From Methylobacterium platani (GTDB lineage: Bacteria; Pseudomonadota; Alphaproteobacteria; Rhizobiales; Beijerinckiaceae): DNA of 64,000 nt. Positions 32,493 to 41,522 of the stretch are shown piece after piece (positions within the stretch are counted from its first letter, which is position 1; each line of letters opens with the position of its first letter). The stretch covers positions 148,145-212,144 of the forward strand of contig NZ_LWHQ01000038.1 in NCBI RefSeq assembly GCF_001653715.1, in the 5' to 3' direction. The notes under the pieces are model-generated. The model did not search any database and was not told where the DNA came from. It was given only the letters and a program-made list of their open reading frames with translations. The position numbers were made by a program, and so were the translations under genes.

Positions 32493-35354
32493 ATGGCCCT
32501 CATCAAGGAAATCGACTACGGCACCCCGATCCGCGTCTCCGACCAGAGCGTGACGCTGACGATCGATGGCCAGTCCGTGACCGTACCCGCCGGCACCTCG
32601 GTGATGGCGGCGGCGATGCATGCCGGCACGCAGATCCCGAAGCTCTGCGCCACCGACTCGCTCGAGCCCTTCGGCTCCTGCCGCCTTTGCCTCGTCGAGA
32701 TCGACGGGCGGCGCGGTACACCAGCCTCCTGCACGACGCCGGCCGAGAACGGCATGGTGGTGCACACCCAGTCGGACAAGCTCGCGCGACTGCGCAAGGG
32801 CGTGATGGAGCTCTACATCTCCGACCACCCGCTCGACTGCCTGACCTGCTCGGCCAACGGCGATTGCGAGTTGCAGACCCAGGCCGGCACGGTGGGCCTG
32901 CGCGAGGTCCGCTACGGCTACGACGGCGCCAACCACGTCTCGAAGAACTCCGAGCTCTACCTGCCGAAGGACGAGTCGAACCCGTACTTCGCTTACGACC
33001 CGTCGAAGTGCATCGTCTGCAACCGCTGCGTCCGGGCCTGCGAGGAGGTGCAGGGCACCTTCGCGCTGACCATCGCCGGTCGCGGCTTCGATTCCCGGGT
33101 GGCGGCGGGGCCGACCGACTTCTTCAACTCCGAATGCGTGTCGTGCGGCGCCTGCGTGCAGGCCTGCCCGACGGCGACGCTGCAGGAGAAGTCCGTCATC
33201 GCGATGGGCCAGCCGGAGCATTCCAAGGTCACGACCTGCGCCTATTGCGGCGTCGGCTGCGCCTTCAAGGCCGAGATGCAGGGCGACCGGATCGTCCGCA
33301 TGGTGCCCTACAAGGACGGCAAGGCCAACGAGGGCCATTCCTGCGTCAAGGGCCGCTTCGCCTACGGCTACGCCACCCACCAGGACCGCATCACCAAGCC
33401 GATGGTGCGCGAGAAGATCACCGATCCCTGGCGCGAAGTGTCCTGGGAGGAGGCGATCCAGCACGCGGCCTCCGCGTTCAAGCGCATCCAGGCCCAGTAC
33501 GGGCGCGACTCGATCGGCGGCATCACCTCGTCGCGCTGCACCAACGAGGAAGCCTACCTCGTCCAGAAGCTGGTCCGCGCCGGTTTCGGCAACAACAACG
33601 TCGATACCTGCGCCCGGGTCTGCCACTCGCCGACCGGCTACGGCCTGATGTCGACGCTCGGCACCTCGGCCGGCACCCAGGACTTCAAGTCGGTCGAGGA
33701 TTCCGACGTGATCCTGGTGATCGGCGCCAACCCGACCGACGGCCACCCGGTCTTCGGCTCGCGGATGAAGAAGCGCCTGCGCCAGGGCGCCAAGCTGATC
33801 GTGATCGATCCGCGCCGGATCGACCTCGTCAAGTCGCCCCACATCCGGGCGGCGCACCATCTTCCGGTCAAGCCCGGCGCCAACGTGGCGATGGTCAACG
33901 CGCTCGCCCACGTCGTGGTGACGGACGGTCTCGTCGACGAGGCCTATGTCCGCGAGCGCTGCGACCTGAAGGACTTCGAGATCTGGGCCCGCTTCATCGC
34001 CGACGAGCGCCACGCGCCGGAAGCGGTGCAGGAGCTGACCGGCTGCGACCCGGCCGAGGTGCGGGCGGCCGCCCGCCTCTACGCCAAGGGCGGAGCCGCG
34101 GCGATCTATTACGGCCTCGGCGTCACCGAGCACAGCCAGGGCTCGACCATGGTGATGGGCATGGCGAACCTCGCCATGGCCACCGGCAACATCGGCAAGC
34201 CGGGCGCCGGCGTGAACCCGCTGCGGGGCCAGAACAACGTCCAGGGCTCCTGCGACATGGGCTCGTTTCCGCACGAGCTGACCGGCTACCGCCACGTCTC
34301 GGACGACGCGACCCGCGAGACCTTCGAGGCCCTGTGGGGCGCGCAGCTCTCGCCCGATCCGGGCCTGCGCATCACCAACATGCTCGACGAGGCGGTCGCC
34401 GGCACCTTCAAGGGCCTGTACATCCAGGGCGAGGACATCGCCCAGTCCGACCCCGACACGCACCACGTCACGGCCGGCCTGAAGGCGATGGAGTGCATCG
34501 TCATCCAGGACCTGTTCCTGAACGAGACTGCGAAATACGCCCACGTCTTCCTGCCGGGTGCCTCGTTCCTGGAGAAGGACGGCACCTTCACCAATGCCGA
34601 GCGGCGGATCAGCCGGGTGCGCCAGGTGATGGCGCCGATGGGCGGCTACGGCGACTGGGAGGGCACGATGCTGCTCTCCAATGCGCTCGGCTACCCGATG
34701 CACTACGGGCACCCGTCCGAGATCATGGACGAGATCGCGTCCCTGACCCCGAGCTTCGCCGGCGTGTCCTACGCCAAGCTCGAGGAACTCGGCTCGATCC
34801 AATGGCCGTGCAACGACAAGGCACCGCTCGGTACGCCGATGATGCATGTCGACCGCTTCGTGCGGGGCCTCGGCCGGTTCATGCTCACCGAGTTCGTCGC
34901 ATCCGACGAGCGCACCACGCGCAAGTTCCCGCTGATCCTCACCACCGGCCGGATCCTGTCGCAGTACAATGTCGGGGCGCAGACCCGGCGCACCGCCAAC
35001 TCGCTGTGGCATCCCGAGGACGTGCTGGAGATCCATCCCTTCGACGCCGAGAGCCGCGGCATCGTCGAGGGCGACCTCATCAGCCTGGAGAGCCGGTCGG
35101 GCGACATCGCGCTGAAGGCGCGGGTCACCGAGCGGATGCAGCCGGGGGTGGTCTACACCACCTTCCACCACGCGAAGACCGGCGCCAACGTCATCACCAC
35201 CGACTACTCGGACTGGGCGACCAACTGCCCCGAGTACAAGGTGACGGCGGTGCAGGTTCGGCGTACCAACCGGCCGTCCGATTGGCAGGCCCGGTTCTAT
35301 GAGGAAGACATCTCCCTCACCCGCATCGCTCACACCCTCGATGCCGCCGAGTAG
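32493..35354 (+). CDS. fdsA: Molybdenum formate dehydrogenase alpha subunit
   Basis: ATG 32493 has GAGGA upstream; an in-frame GTG at 32478 overlapping fdsB is possible. The 953-residue protein has a NuoG-like N terminus with a [2Fe-2S] site (GSCRLCLVE), a His-coordinated cluster (DHPLDCLTCSANGDCELQ), two ferredoxin motifs (CIVCNRCVRACEE, CVSCGACVQACP) and the [4Fe-4S] motif CAYCGVGCAF. The molybdopterin domain has the Mo-ligand Cys in CARVCHSPTGYG, so this is a cysteine and not a selenocysteine enzyme. The C-terminal molydopterin-binding domain includes GRILSQYNVG. It oxidises formate to CO2, a key step in methylotrophic energy supply. Confidence 0.96.
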   Translation: MALIKEIDYGTPIRVSDQSVTLTIDGQSVTVPAGTSVMAAAMHAGTQIPKLCATDSLEPFGSCRLCLVEIDGRRGTPASCTTPAENGMVVHTQSDKLARLRKGVMELYISDHPLDCLTCSANGDCELQTQAGTVGLREVRYGYDGANHVSKNSELYLPKDESNPYFAYDPSKCIVCNRCVRACEEVQGTFALTIAGRGFDSRVAAGPTDFFNSECVSCGACVQACPTATLQEKSVIAMGQPEHSKVTTCAYCGVGCAFKAEMQGDRIVRMVPYKDGKANEGHSCVKGRFAYGYATHQDRITKPMVREKITDPWREVSWEEAIQHAASAFKRIQAQYGRDSIGGITSSRCTNEEAYLVQKLVRAGFGNNNVDTCARVCHSPTGYGLMSTLGTSAGTQDFKSVEDSDVILVIGANPTDGHPVFGSRMKKRLRQGAKLIVIDPRRIDLVKSPHIRAAHHLPVKPGANVAMVNALAHVVVTDGLVDEAYVRERCDLKDFEIWARFIADERHAPEAVQELTGCDPAEVRAAARLYAKGGAAAIYYGLGVTEHSQGSTMVMGMANLAMATGNIGKPGAGVNPLRGQNNVQGSCDMGSFPHELTGYRHVSDDATRETFEALWGAQLSPDPGLRITNMLDEAVAGTFKGLYIQGEDIAQSDPDTHHVTAGLKAMECIVIQDLFLNETAKYAHVFLPGASFLEKDGTFTNAERRISRVRQVMAPMGGYGDWEGTMLLSNALGYPMHYGHPSEIMDEIASLTPSFAGVSYAKLEELGSIQWPCNDKAPLGTPMMHVDRFVRGLGRFMLTEFVASDERTTRKFPLILTTGRILSQYNVGAQTRRTANSLWHPEDVLEIHPFDAESRGIVEGDLISLESRSGDIALKARVTERMQPGVVYTTFHHAKTGANVITTDYSDWATNCPEYKVTAVQVRRTNRPSDWQARFYEEDISLTRIAHTLDAAE

Positions 35355-36162
35355 CGGCGTCGCGACGAGTCAGTCCGTCCCGACCCGCGTCGTCGCCTAC
35401 GGGCGCGGCGCGGAGCGGGAGGGGATGCGTCCGCTCGCCGTCGAGATGCCGGTGAACGTCGTCTACGGCGACGTTCCCTACGCCGTGATGATGACGACCC
35501 CGGCGGATCTCGAGGATTTCGCCTACGGCTTCAGCCTGACCGAAGGCATCGTGGCCGGCGCCGAGGAGATCCGCGGCGCCGCGGTCGAGGCCGGGGAGGG
35601 GGGCTTGCGCCTCGTCGTCGACCTCGCGCCCGGGCGCCTGCGCGAGCATCTCGCCCGCAAGCGGGTGTTGTCGGGCCGCACCGGCTGCGGGGTCTGCGGC
35701 ATCGACGACCTGAAGGACATCCCGAAAGCGGACCGGCACGCCGCGGAAGGCGTCACGGTCTCCCTCGGCGCCGTCGAACGGGCGCTCCAGGCCCTCGACG
35801 ACCTCCAGGTGCTCGGACGCGAGACCCGGGCGGTCCATGCCGCCGCCTGGGCCGACCGCGACGGCACCATCCTGGCGGTCCGCGAGGATGTCGGGCGTCA
35901 CAACGCCCTCGACAAGCTGATCGGCGCGCTCCTGCGCGCCGGCACGAGACCCGAGGACGGCTTCCTCGTCATCACCAGCCGCTGCTCGTTCGAGATGGTC
36001 GAGAAGGCCGCGAGCTTCGGCGCGGCGATCCTGGTGGCGATCTCGGCCCCGACCTCGCTCGCCGTCGAGCGCGCCGCCCGGCACGGCCTGACCCTCGCGG
36101 CGATCGCCCGCCACGACACCGTCACCCTGTTCACCGCGCCCGAGCGCCTGACCGTTCCGTGA
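35341..36162 (+). CDS. fdhD: FdhD sulfurtransferase, formate dehydrogenase accessory protein
   Basis: The 273-residue protein (from ATG 35341; an earlier in-frame start at 35299 is possible) has the FdhD signature. It shows MMTTPADLEDFAYGFSLTEG, GRTGCGVCGIDDL with the sulphur-carrying CxxC, REDVGRHNALDKLIG and FLVITSRCSFEMVEKA. FdhD transfers sulphur to the molybdenum cofactor and is needed for formate dehydrogenase activity; this gene is called fdsC in some operons. It overlaps fdsA by 14 nt and fdsD by 4 nt. Confidence 0.94.
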   Translation: MPPSSGVATSQSVPTRVVAYGRGAEREGMRPLAVEMPVNVVYGDVPYAVMMTTPADLEDFAYGFSLTEGIVAGAEEIRGAAVEAGEGGLRLVVDLAPGRLREHLARKRVLSGRTGCGVCGIDDLKDIPKADRHAAEGVTVSLGAVERALQALDDLQVLGRETRAVHAAAWADRDGTILAVREDVGRHNALDKLIGALLRAGTRPEDGFLVITSRCSFEMVEKAASFGAAILVAISAPTSLAVERAARHGLTLAAIARHDTVTLFTAPERLTVP

Positions 36163-36464
36163 GTGTTTCTCAAATGAGCGCCACCGATCCCCACGAGAAG
36201 CTCGTCCGCATGGCGAACCAGATCGCCGCGTTCTTCCGCTCCTATCCGCAGGACGAGGCGGTGGCGGGCATCCACAAGCACATCGTGGCGTTCTGGACCC
36301 CGCGCATGCGCGATCAGCTCGTCGCCTATTGCGCGGACGCCGATCACGGCCTCGACCCGCTGGCGCTCACCGCCCTGCACATCGCCCCGAAGGCGCGCAG
36401 CCCGATCCGCGACGCAGTGACGGACCCGCACGAGCAGGGAATGGGGGCGAGCGACGCGGGCTGA
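36159..36464 (+). CDS. fdsD: Formate dehydrogenase delta subunit
   Basis: The 101-residue protein matches the small FdsD family (KLVRMANQIAAFFRSYP..., IHKHIVAFWTPRMRDQL), which associates with the FdsGBA complex and supports maturation and formate coupling. GTG 36159 overlaps the fdhD stop; ATG 36174 is an alternative. It closes the operon. Confidence 0.92.
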   Translation: MSVSQMSATDPHEKLVRMANQIAAFFRSYPQDEAVAGIHKHIVAFWTPRMRDQLVAYCADADHGLDPLALTALHIAPKARSPIRDAVTDPHEQGMGASDAG

Positions 36465-36620
36465 CGCGGTCGGCCCGTTCGCCTTGCGGGCGGGACTGAC
36501 CTATGGTCATCTGGCGACGTGATCGAGCGGAAAGCGCCAGGGCACCACAGCCTCGCGCCCGGTAAGCGGCCGGGTGTCTTCGGGCGAAAGCATCGCCGAA
36601 CACGAACCCAGGAGGCGACG

Positions 36621-36716
36621 ATGGGGTGGTTTCGACCACGCTTTCGCGTTTCGGTGTTCTACAAGCGAGTGCGGAGGACCAGTGTGGTCCTGATCCTCCG
36701 CGTCAAGCTCGGCTAG
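36621..36716 (+). CDS. Possible 31-aa basic membrane-active peptide
   Basis: A strong AGGAGG at 36610-36615 sits 5 nt before ATG 36621. The 31-residue frame (GWFRPRFRVSVFYKRVRRTS, then VVLILRVKLG) is very basic and amphipathic. The codons include a hairpin (GCGGAGGA...TCCTCCGC), so the DNA could instead encode a structured RNA or transcript end. I recognise no family. The ribosome site is the main support. Confidence 0.4.
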   Translation: MGWFRPRFRVSVFYKRVRRTSVVLILRVKLG

Positions 36717-36733
36717 CGTAGCCCCACCGAAAA

Positions 36734-36761
36734 GGGGCGAGGAGCGGAAGCTCTTCGCCCC
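36734..36761. terminator. 12-bp hairpin with GGAA tetraloop
   Basis: GGGGCGAGGAGC at 36734-36745 pairs with 36750-36761 (one G-T wobble) around GGAA. It sits between the fds side and the convergent histidine kinase, whose stop is at 36818, and probably ends transcription from one or both sides. T runs are short. Confidence 0.5.
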
Positions 36762-36817
36762 ACTCCTGGGTCAGATTGTATGATCCAATGACGAACAGTC
36801 AACGCTGACCGATCGGC

Positions 36818-38560
36818 TCATGCCGCCTCGCCGTCGCCGTCCGGCAGCCGGATCGCGAAGGTCGAGCCGGGTCCGTGCTCATGCGTCTGCGCGGTGACGC
36901 GCCCGCCATGCAGCTCGGCAATGCGCTTGACGATCGAAAGGCCGAGGCCGGTCGAGCCCTCGCCGGCAGTGGGCTTGGCCGAGAGGCGCTGGAAGCGGCC
37001 GTAGAGGCGGCCGACATCCTCGGGCGACAGGCCCGGGCCGTGGTCGCGCACGGCGTAGACCGTCTCGGCCCCCTCCCGCGCCACCGTGACCAGGATCTCG
37101 GCCCCGGCCGGCGAGTACTTGATGGCGTTCGAGATCAGGTTGTCCATCGCCTCGCGCAGCCGCTCGGCATCGCCGTGCAGCGTCAGGCTGTCGGGGATCG
37201 CCGAGCGCAGGGTCTGCCCCTTGGTCTCGGCGAGCGGCGCGTTGGCGAGCGACACCTCGCGGGCGAGGCCGGCGACGTCGACCGGCTCGCGCCGGAGCGC
37301 GATGTCGAGGGCGTCGTTCATCGCGTCGGCGATCAGGGTCTCGATCATGCCGGTGAGGCGGCGCGCCGTCTCGCGGATATGGCCGATCTGGGCGTGCATC
37401 GCCTCGGTCGGCTGCGGGTTCGCCTCGATCATGTCGCCCAGCATCTCGGCCCGGCCGAGGATCACGGCGAGCGGGTTCTTCAGGTCGTGGGCGACCGTGC
37501 CGAGGATCTCGGTCTTGAGCTGGTTGGCGCGGCGCAGGTCGGACCGTTGCATCGCGAGCCGGCGGTTCGCGCGCATCAGTTCGGCGGTCCGCTCCACCAC
37601 CCGCTGCTCGAGGCCGATATTGGCCTGCTGCAGGCGCTCGTAGAGGATGACGTTGTCGAAGGCGACCGACAGGCGCGAGGTGAACAGGGCGATGAGCGCG
37701 CGGTCGGTCTCGGAGAGCGAGCGGTCGGCCTTCAGCAGGGCGACGATCTCGCTGCCGCTGGCGGTGTGGACGTAGAGCGTCGACCACTGCTCGCCGAAGG
37801 TGTGGCGTCGCTCGGCGAAGGCCTGGGCGACGATCTCCTGGACGGCGTCGTCGAGGGGGCCGGTCCCGTCCCCGCCGACGAGGTGCTGGTAGCAGCCGGA
37901 TCCGGCGAGCACGCTGACCGCGTCCTGCGGGCCGGTATGGTCGCGCAGCACCAGGATGCCCTCGCAGGCGACGTTGAGCAGCGAGCCGACCTGGGTCAGC
38001 ACGCCTTCGGCCAGCCGCTGCATCGACTTGTAGTCGAGCAGCATCGGGGCGGCGTCGATGATGATCTCGAGCCCTCGCCGCGTCTCTTCCAGGCGCTTGA
38101 GCTGCTGGTAGGCGCGCAGCGCGGCGGTGAGGCTGGTGAACAGCTTGTCGGCGGTGAGCTCGGTCTTCGCCTTGTAGTCGTTGATGTCGTAGTCGACGAT
38201 GACCCGGCGCTCCGGTGCCTGGCCGGGCTGGCCGGTGCGCAGGATGATGCGAACGGTCTCGTCCTTCAGCTCGCGCCGGACGAAATCGACGAGCCGCAGG
38301 CCGGCATCGTCGGTCTCCATCACCACGTCGAGCAGGATCACGGCGACGCCGCGTCGGGCGAGCACCGTCCGGGCCTCGGCGGCCGAATAGGCCGAGACGA
38401 GCTCCAGCCCGGCCCCTTCGAGGCTGTAGCCCGATAGGGCGAAGCGGGTGCCCTCGTGCACCGCGGGATCGTCGTCGACGACGAGGACCGGCCAGGAGGC
38501 GGCGGCGGTCTCGCCGGGCTCGTCGTCCGGCAGCAGGAAGAGGATGTCGTCGTCGCTCAT
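36818..38560 (-). CDS. DUF3369 response-regulator/histidine-kinase hybrid
   Basis: ATG 38560 starts a 580-residue soluble protein. The order is an N-terminal receiver domain (VLVVDDDPAVHEGTRFAL, VILLDVVMETDDAG with phospho-acceptor Asp), a DUF3369 sensory domain (about 165-330), a coiled segment (LEQRVVERTAELMRANRRL), and a C-terminal kinase. The kinase has H-box VAHDLKNPLAVILGRAEM, N-box NLISNAIKYSP and G boxes DHGPGLSPEDVG and GSTGLGLSIVKR. Kinases with a receiver in front and no membrane segment usually act inside phosphorelays. An OmpR-type regulator is encoded nearby at 39320, but on the opposite strand. The signal is unknown. Confidence 0.92.
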   Translation of the reverse strand: MSDDDILFLLPDDEPGETAAASWPVLVVDDDPAVHEGTRFALSGYSLEGAGLELVSAYSAAEARTVLARRGVAVILLDVVMETDDAGLRLVDFVRRELKDETVRIILRTGQPGQAPERRVIVDYDINDYKAKTELTADKLFTSLTAALRAYQQLKRLEETRRGLEIIIDAAPMLLDYKSMQRLAEGVLTQVGSLLNVACEGILVLRDHTGPQDAVSVLAGSGCYQHLVGGDGTGPLDDAVQEIVAQAFAERRHTFGEQWSTLYVHTASGSEIVALLKADRSLSETDRALIALFTSRLSVAFDNVILYERLQQANIGLEQRVVERTAELMRANRRLAMQRSDLRRANQLKTEILGTVAHDLKNPLAVILGRAEMLGDMIEANPQPTEAMHAQIGHIRETARRLTGMIETLIADAMNDALDIALRREPVDVAGLAREVSLANAPLAETKGQTLRSAIPDSLTLHGDAERLREAMDNLISNAIKYSPAGAEILVTVAREGAETVYAVRDHGPGLSPEDVGRLYGRFQRLSAKPTAGEGSTGLGLSIVKRIAELHGGRVTAQTHEHGPGSTFAIRLPDGDGEAA

Positions 38561-38921
38561 CGACCGTCCGTGGGGCTCCCCAACCGCTCCGCCGGGACCG
38601 CCGGCAGGCGATGCGGCACGACGTCGGGCAAGGCGTCGCTGGGCAAGGCGTCGCGGGGCTAGGCATCGCGCGGTCATCCTGGCCGGGAGCGGAACTGCCG
38701 ACAAGGTCGCGTCGGAGGAAGTACCCCGCTTCCTTCGATCCCGCGGCCCTCGAACGGGCGACGCGAAAGACGGTCCCGGCGGTCGTCGCGCCGTCGATTG
38801 GTGCGGGGGGCGTCGGGTCTTGTGCGCGGGAGCACATCCAGTACCGCCCGGTTCGGGGTGCAATGCTCCCGCAGCAGAACCCGCCTGCAGGCGCCGCGCC
38901 TGCAAGGAACGGAGGCACGCC
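38561..38921. other. Non-coding interval with a 15-bp tandem repeat
   Basis: No credible gene in 361 bases upstream of the kinase and of the small gene at 38922. The only structure I see is three tandem 15-bp units at 38626-38670 (GGGCAAGGCGTCGCT, GGGCAAGGCGTCGCG, GGGCTAGGCATCGCG). The unit length is a multiple of three, but no coding frame through it is convincing. Confidence 0.5.
38626..38670. repeat. Three 15-bp tandem repeats
   Basis: Three consecutive units differ by one to three bases (38626-38640, 38641-38655, 38656-38670). They lie about 65-110 bp upstream of the kinase start and could be regulator sites or a simple slippage product. Confidence 0.8.
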
Positions 38922-39149
38922 ATGCTTCACGTGGTCCCGAGACAAGTCGGCGCGAACGCCGCGCCCCTGGCGGAGGACGCGCCGTGGCGGCGCGACCTCG
39001 ATGACCTGAATGCCCTGCTGCAGGATTCACGCTCACGTGGCCCGAGCCTCGCCGAGGTCGCCGCCCTGATCGAGGCCGAGGCGCCGGGCGCGCTGCCGGC
39101 CGCCTCGCGCCTGCGGATCGCCGCGCGCCTCGCCCGCATCCTCGGCTGA
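38922..39149 (+). CDS. Small hypothetical protein (75 aa)
   Basis: ATG 38922 follows GGAGG at 38911-38915. The 75-residue product is helical and rich in Ala, Leu and acidic residues (DDLNALLQDSRSRGPSLAEV, LRIAARLARILG). There is no signal peptide or cysteine. It precedes the OmpR-type regulator on the same strand, separated by a hairpin. Function unknown; the good ribosome site argues for a real gene. Confidence 0.55.
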   Translation: MLHVVPRQVGANAAPLAEDAPWRRDLDDLNALLQDSRSRGPSLAEVAALIEAEAPGALPAASRLRIAARLARILG

Positions 39150-39238
39150 GGCCCCGGCCGCCGAGGTCGCGCGCCGACAGCGGAGCCCGACCGGGGCCGG
39201 CAGGGACGTGGACGGACGGCCTGCGGCACGGCATTGTC

Positions 39239-39276
39239 GTGCCGGAGCGCCTCGCGATCTCGGGGCGCTCCGGCAC
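39239..39276 (+). terminator. 13-bp perfect hairpin between small gene and response regulator
   Basis: GTGCCGGAGCGCC at 39239-39251 pairs with 39264-39276 around a 12-nt loop. There is no T run, so it may end the transcript of the 75-aa gene weakly or form a leader structure of the response regulator, whose start is 43 nt further on. Confidence 0.4.
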
Positions 39277-39319
39277 GGGGGCGCGGCATGACGGCGAGGC
39301 GCGGATCGCGGCGGGCGGA

Positions 39320-40042
39320 ATGGTGACCGGGCCGGCGCCGCATGTCGTCGTGGTCGACGACGAGGCCGATGCCCGCGCCATGGTGGGCGATTACCTGAGG
39401 ATGCACGGTTTCGAGGTCAGCCTGTGCGACGGTGGGCGCGCCCTGCGCCGACGTCTCGCCGAGGTCGCCCCGGACCTGATCGTCCTCGACCTCAACATGC
39501 CGGAGGAGGACGGGCTGTCGATCGTGCGCGACCTCAAAGGCCGGTCGAGCGTGCCGATCATCATGCTCACCGCCACGGCGAGCCCGATCGACCGGGTGGT
39601 CGGCCTCGAGCTCGGGGCCGACGACTACCTGCCCAAGCCGTGCGAGCTGCGCGAGCTGGTCGCCCGCATCCGCTCGGTGCTGCGTCGGGCCGCGCAGGGG
39701 CGCGGGCCGGCCGAGCCGTCCCCGCCCGAGGGCGGCGTCCGCTTCGGCCGGATGATCGTCGACACCGAGACCCTGCGCCTGCGCGACGAGGCCGGCACCG
39801 AGCAGATCCTGACCCGCTCCGAATACGCCCTGCTCAAGGCCTTCCTTGACAACCCCAAGCGGGTCCTGACCCGCGAGCGCCTGCTCGACCTCGCCGATGC
39901 CCGCGACCCGGAAGCGTTCGACCGGGCGATCGACGTGCGGATCAACCGCATCCGCAAGAAGGTCGAGCCGGACCCGGCCAATCCGCGCTTCATCAGGACC
40001 GTGCGCGGCATGGGCTACGTGTTCCGTCCCGACGGCGATTGA
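39320..40042 (+). CDS. OmpR/PhoB-type response regulator
   Basis: The 240-residue protein (ATG 39320; the frame extends upstream to 39239) has a receiver domain with acidic pair VVVDDEADA, phospho-acceptor DLNMPEEDG and LGADDYLPKPCE. The C-terminal winged HTH shows LLKAFLDNPKRVLTRERLLDLA, IDVRINRIRKKVEPDP and RTVRGMGYVF. It binds DNA when phosphorylated. No cognate membrane kinase gene is beside it; the soluble hybrid kinase at 36818 is the nearest candidate. Confidence 0.92.
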   Translation: MVTGPAPHVVVVDDEADARAMVGDYLRMHGFEVSLCDGGRALRRRLAEVAPDLIVLDLNMPEEDGLSIVRDLKGRSSVPIIMLTATASPIDRVVGLELGADDYLPKPCELRELVARIRSVLRRAAQGRGPAEPSPPEGGVRFGRMIVDTETLRLRDEAGTEQILTRSEYALLKAFLDNPKRVLTRERLLDLADARDPEAFDRAIDVRINRIRKKVEPDPANPRFIRTVRGMGYVFRPDGD

Positions 40043-40249
40043 CGCGCGGGTCCGGGGCGCGCGACCGGCCGCTTCCCGCCGTCTGGGGGCGATCGGCCGG
40101 GTTTTTGCGCGCGGGGACAGCCCTGATCCGCGCCGCGGGGGCTTGATGAACCGGGGTAGGCTCTCCACGCTATCCCCGAAGAATGCCGTCGCGCTCCGTG
40201 CACCGGGTGGAGTTTCGTTCGCCCGCCGCGCCCGCCGAGGAGAAGGCCG

Positions 40250-41089
40250 TTGTCGTCCAGTCCCGCCCCCTCCGTCCCCGGCGCCGATCCGGTCGCCGGG
40301 ACCGTCGATCCGGTCTGGCGGCGGCTGCGCCAGGAGGCCGAGTCCGTGATGCGCGACGAGCCGCGCCTGGCCTCGTTCCTGTTCGCGAGCGTCCTCAACC
40401 ACGCCACCCTCGAATCGGCGGTGGCGCACCGGGTCGCCTCGCGGCTCGGCCATCCGGCCCTCACCGCCGACCTGATCGCCCAGAGCTTCGGCGAGGCGGT
40501 GGCCGACGACCCCGGCATCGGCCAGGCCTTCCGGGCCGATATCGGCGCGGTGATCGACCGCGACCCGGCCGCCGGCCGGGCGATCGAACCGGTCCTGTAC
40601 TTCAAGGGCTTCCACGCCATCCAGGCCCACCGCCTCGGCCACTGGCTGTGGACCCGCGGCCGGCGCGACCTCGCGCTCTACCTGCAGAGCCGCTCGTCGG
40701 AAGTCTTCCAGACCGACATCCACCCGGCGGCCCGGATCGGCCGCGGCATCTTCCTCGACCACGCCACCGGTCTCGTCGTCGGCTCGACGGCGGTGATCGA
40801 GGACGAGGTGTCGATGCTGCACGACGTCACCCTCGGCGGCACCGGCAAGCAGGGCGGCGACCGCCACCCCAAGATCCGGCAGGGCGTGATGATCGGCGCC
40901 GGCGCGAAGATCCTCGGCAACATCGAGGTCGGGGCCCGCGCCCGGGTCGCCGCCGGCTCGGTCGTGCTCCAGGCGGTGCCGCCCTGCACCACCGTGGTGG
41001 GCGTGCCGGCCCGGGTCGTCGGCTCGGCCGGCTGCTCCGACCCGGCCCGCGCGATGGACCAGTTCATCCATCTGATGGACGGCATCTGA
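40250..41089 (+). CDS. cysE: Serine O-acetyltransferase
   Basis: A TTG start at 40250 is preceded by GAGGAGA and gives a 279-residue protein. The N-terminal helical domain (DPVWRRLRQEAESVMRDEP, FASVLNHATLESAVAHRVA) and the C-terminal left-handed beta-helix of hexapeptide repeats (DIHPAARIGRGIFLDHATG, GARARVAAGSVVL) with the catalytic LDHATG and HDVTLGGTGKQGGDRHP segments are typical of CysE. It makes O-acetylserine for cysteine synthesis. The TTG start suggests modest expression. Confidence 0.95.
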   Translation: MSSSPAPSVPGADPVAGTVDPVWRRLRQEAESVMRDEPRLASFLFASVLNHATLESAVAHRVASRLGHPALTADLIAQSFGEAVADDPGIGQAFRADIGAVIDRDPAAGRAIEPVLYFKGFHAIQAHRLGHWLWTRGRRDLALYLQSRSSEVFQTDIHPAARIGRGIFLDHATGLVVGSTAVIEDEVSMLHDVTLGGTGKQGGDRHPKIRQGVMIGAGAKILGNIEVGARARVAAGSVVLQAVPPCTTVVGVPARVVGSAGCSDPARAMDQFIHLMDGI

Positions 41090-41104
41090 AACGCCGGCCC
41101 GGAG

Positions 41105-41140
41105 CCGCCTTGCCCGCCCGGCCCCGCCGTGGCAAGGCGG
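41105..41140 (+). terminator. GC-rich hairpin after cysE
   Basis: CCGCCTTGCC at 41105-41114 pairs perfectly with GGCAAGGCGG at 41131-41140 around a 16-nt loop, 15 nt after the cysE stop. A second GC-rich stem starts directly behind it. No T run follows; likely a transcript-end structure. Confidence 0.45.
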
Positions 41141-41297
41141 GGGCCTGCCGCCAGCCCTCCGCGGGCAGCCCCCGCGGCCTGCCCGGCGGGGAGGGGGCGT
41201 CGTCGCATCCCGTGCCGCGGCTCGGGATCCTCGTTGAAGGCGGCCCGTCCCCGCTCCGGGCGAGGGACCGCCAAGCCAAGCGCGTGAAGAGGCCAGC

Positions 41298-41513
41298 GTG
41301 AACAAGATCGAGATGACGAAGGTGGAAGGCTACCTTCGGCGCACTTTCGCGAACCACAACATCCGCCTCGTCGGCCGTCCCAAGAAGACGGACTCGGCCG
41401 AGGTCTACATCGGCGAGGAATTCGTCGGCGTGCTGTCGGTCGACGACGAGGACGGCGATCGCTCGTTCAACTTCTCGATGGCGATCCTCGATACCGATCT
41501 CGAGGACGAATAG
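41298..41513 (+). CDS. DUF3126 family protein
   Basis: GTG 41298 with AAGAGG five bases upstream begins a 71-residue protein (KVEGYLRRTFANHNIRLVGR, DSAEVYIGEEFVGVLSVDDE, GDRSFNFSMAILD). This is the small alphaproteobacterial DUF3126 family, which often lies near cysE. Function is unknown. It is soluble and acidic at the C terminus. Confidence 0.9.
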   Translation: MNKIEMTKVEGYLRRTFANHNIRLVGRPKKTDSAEVYIGEEFVGVLSVDDEDGDRSFNFSMAILDTDLEDE

Positions 41514-41522
41514 GCCGATCCG

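Noticed and set aside
32118..35333. 1071-aa open frame on the minus strand
   Set aside because: It lies fully antisense to fdsB and fdsA, which are certain. Composition is that of a GC-rich shadow frame.
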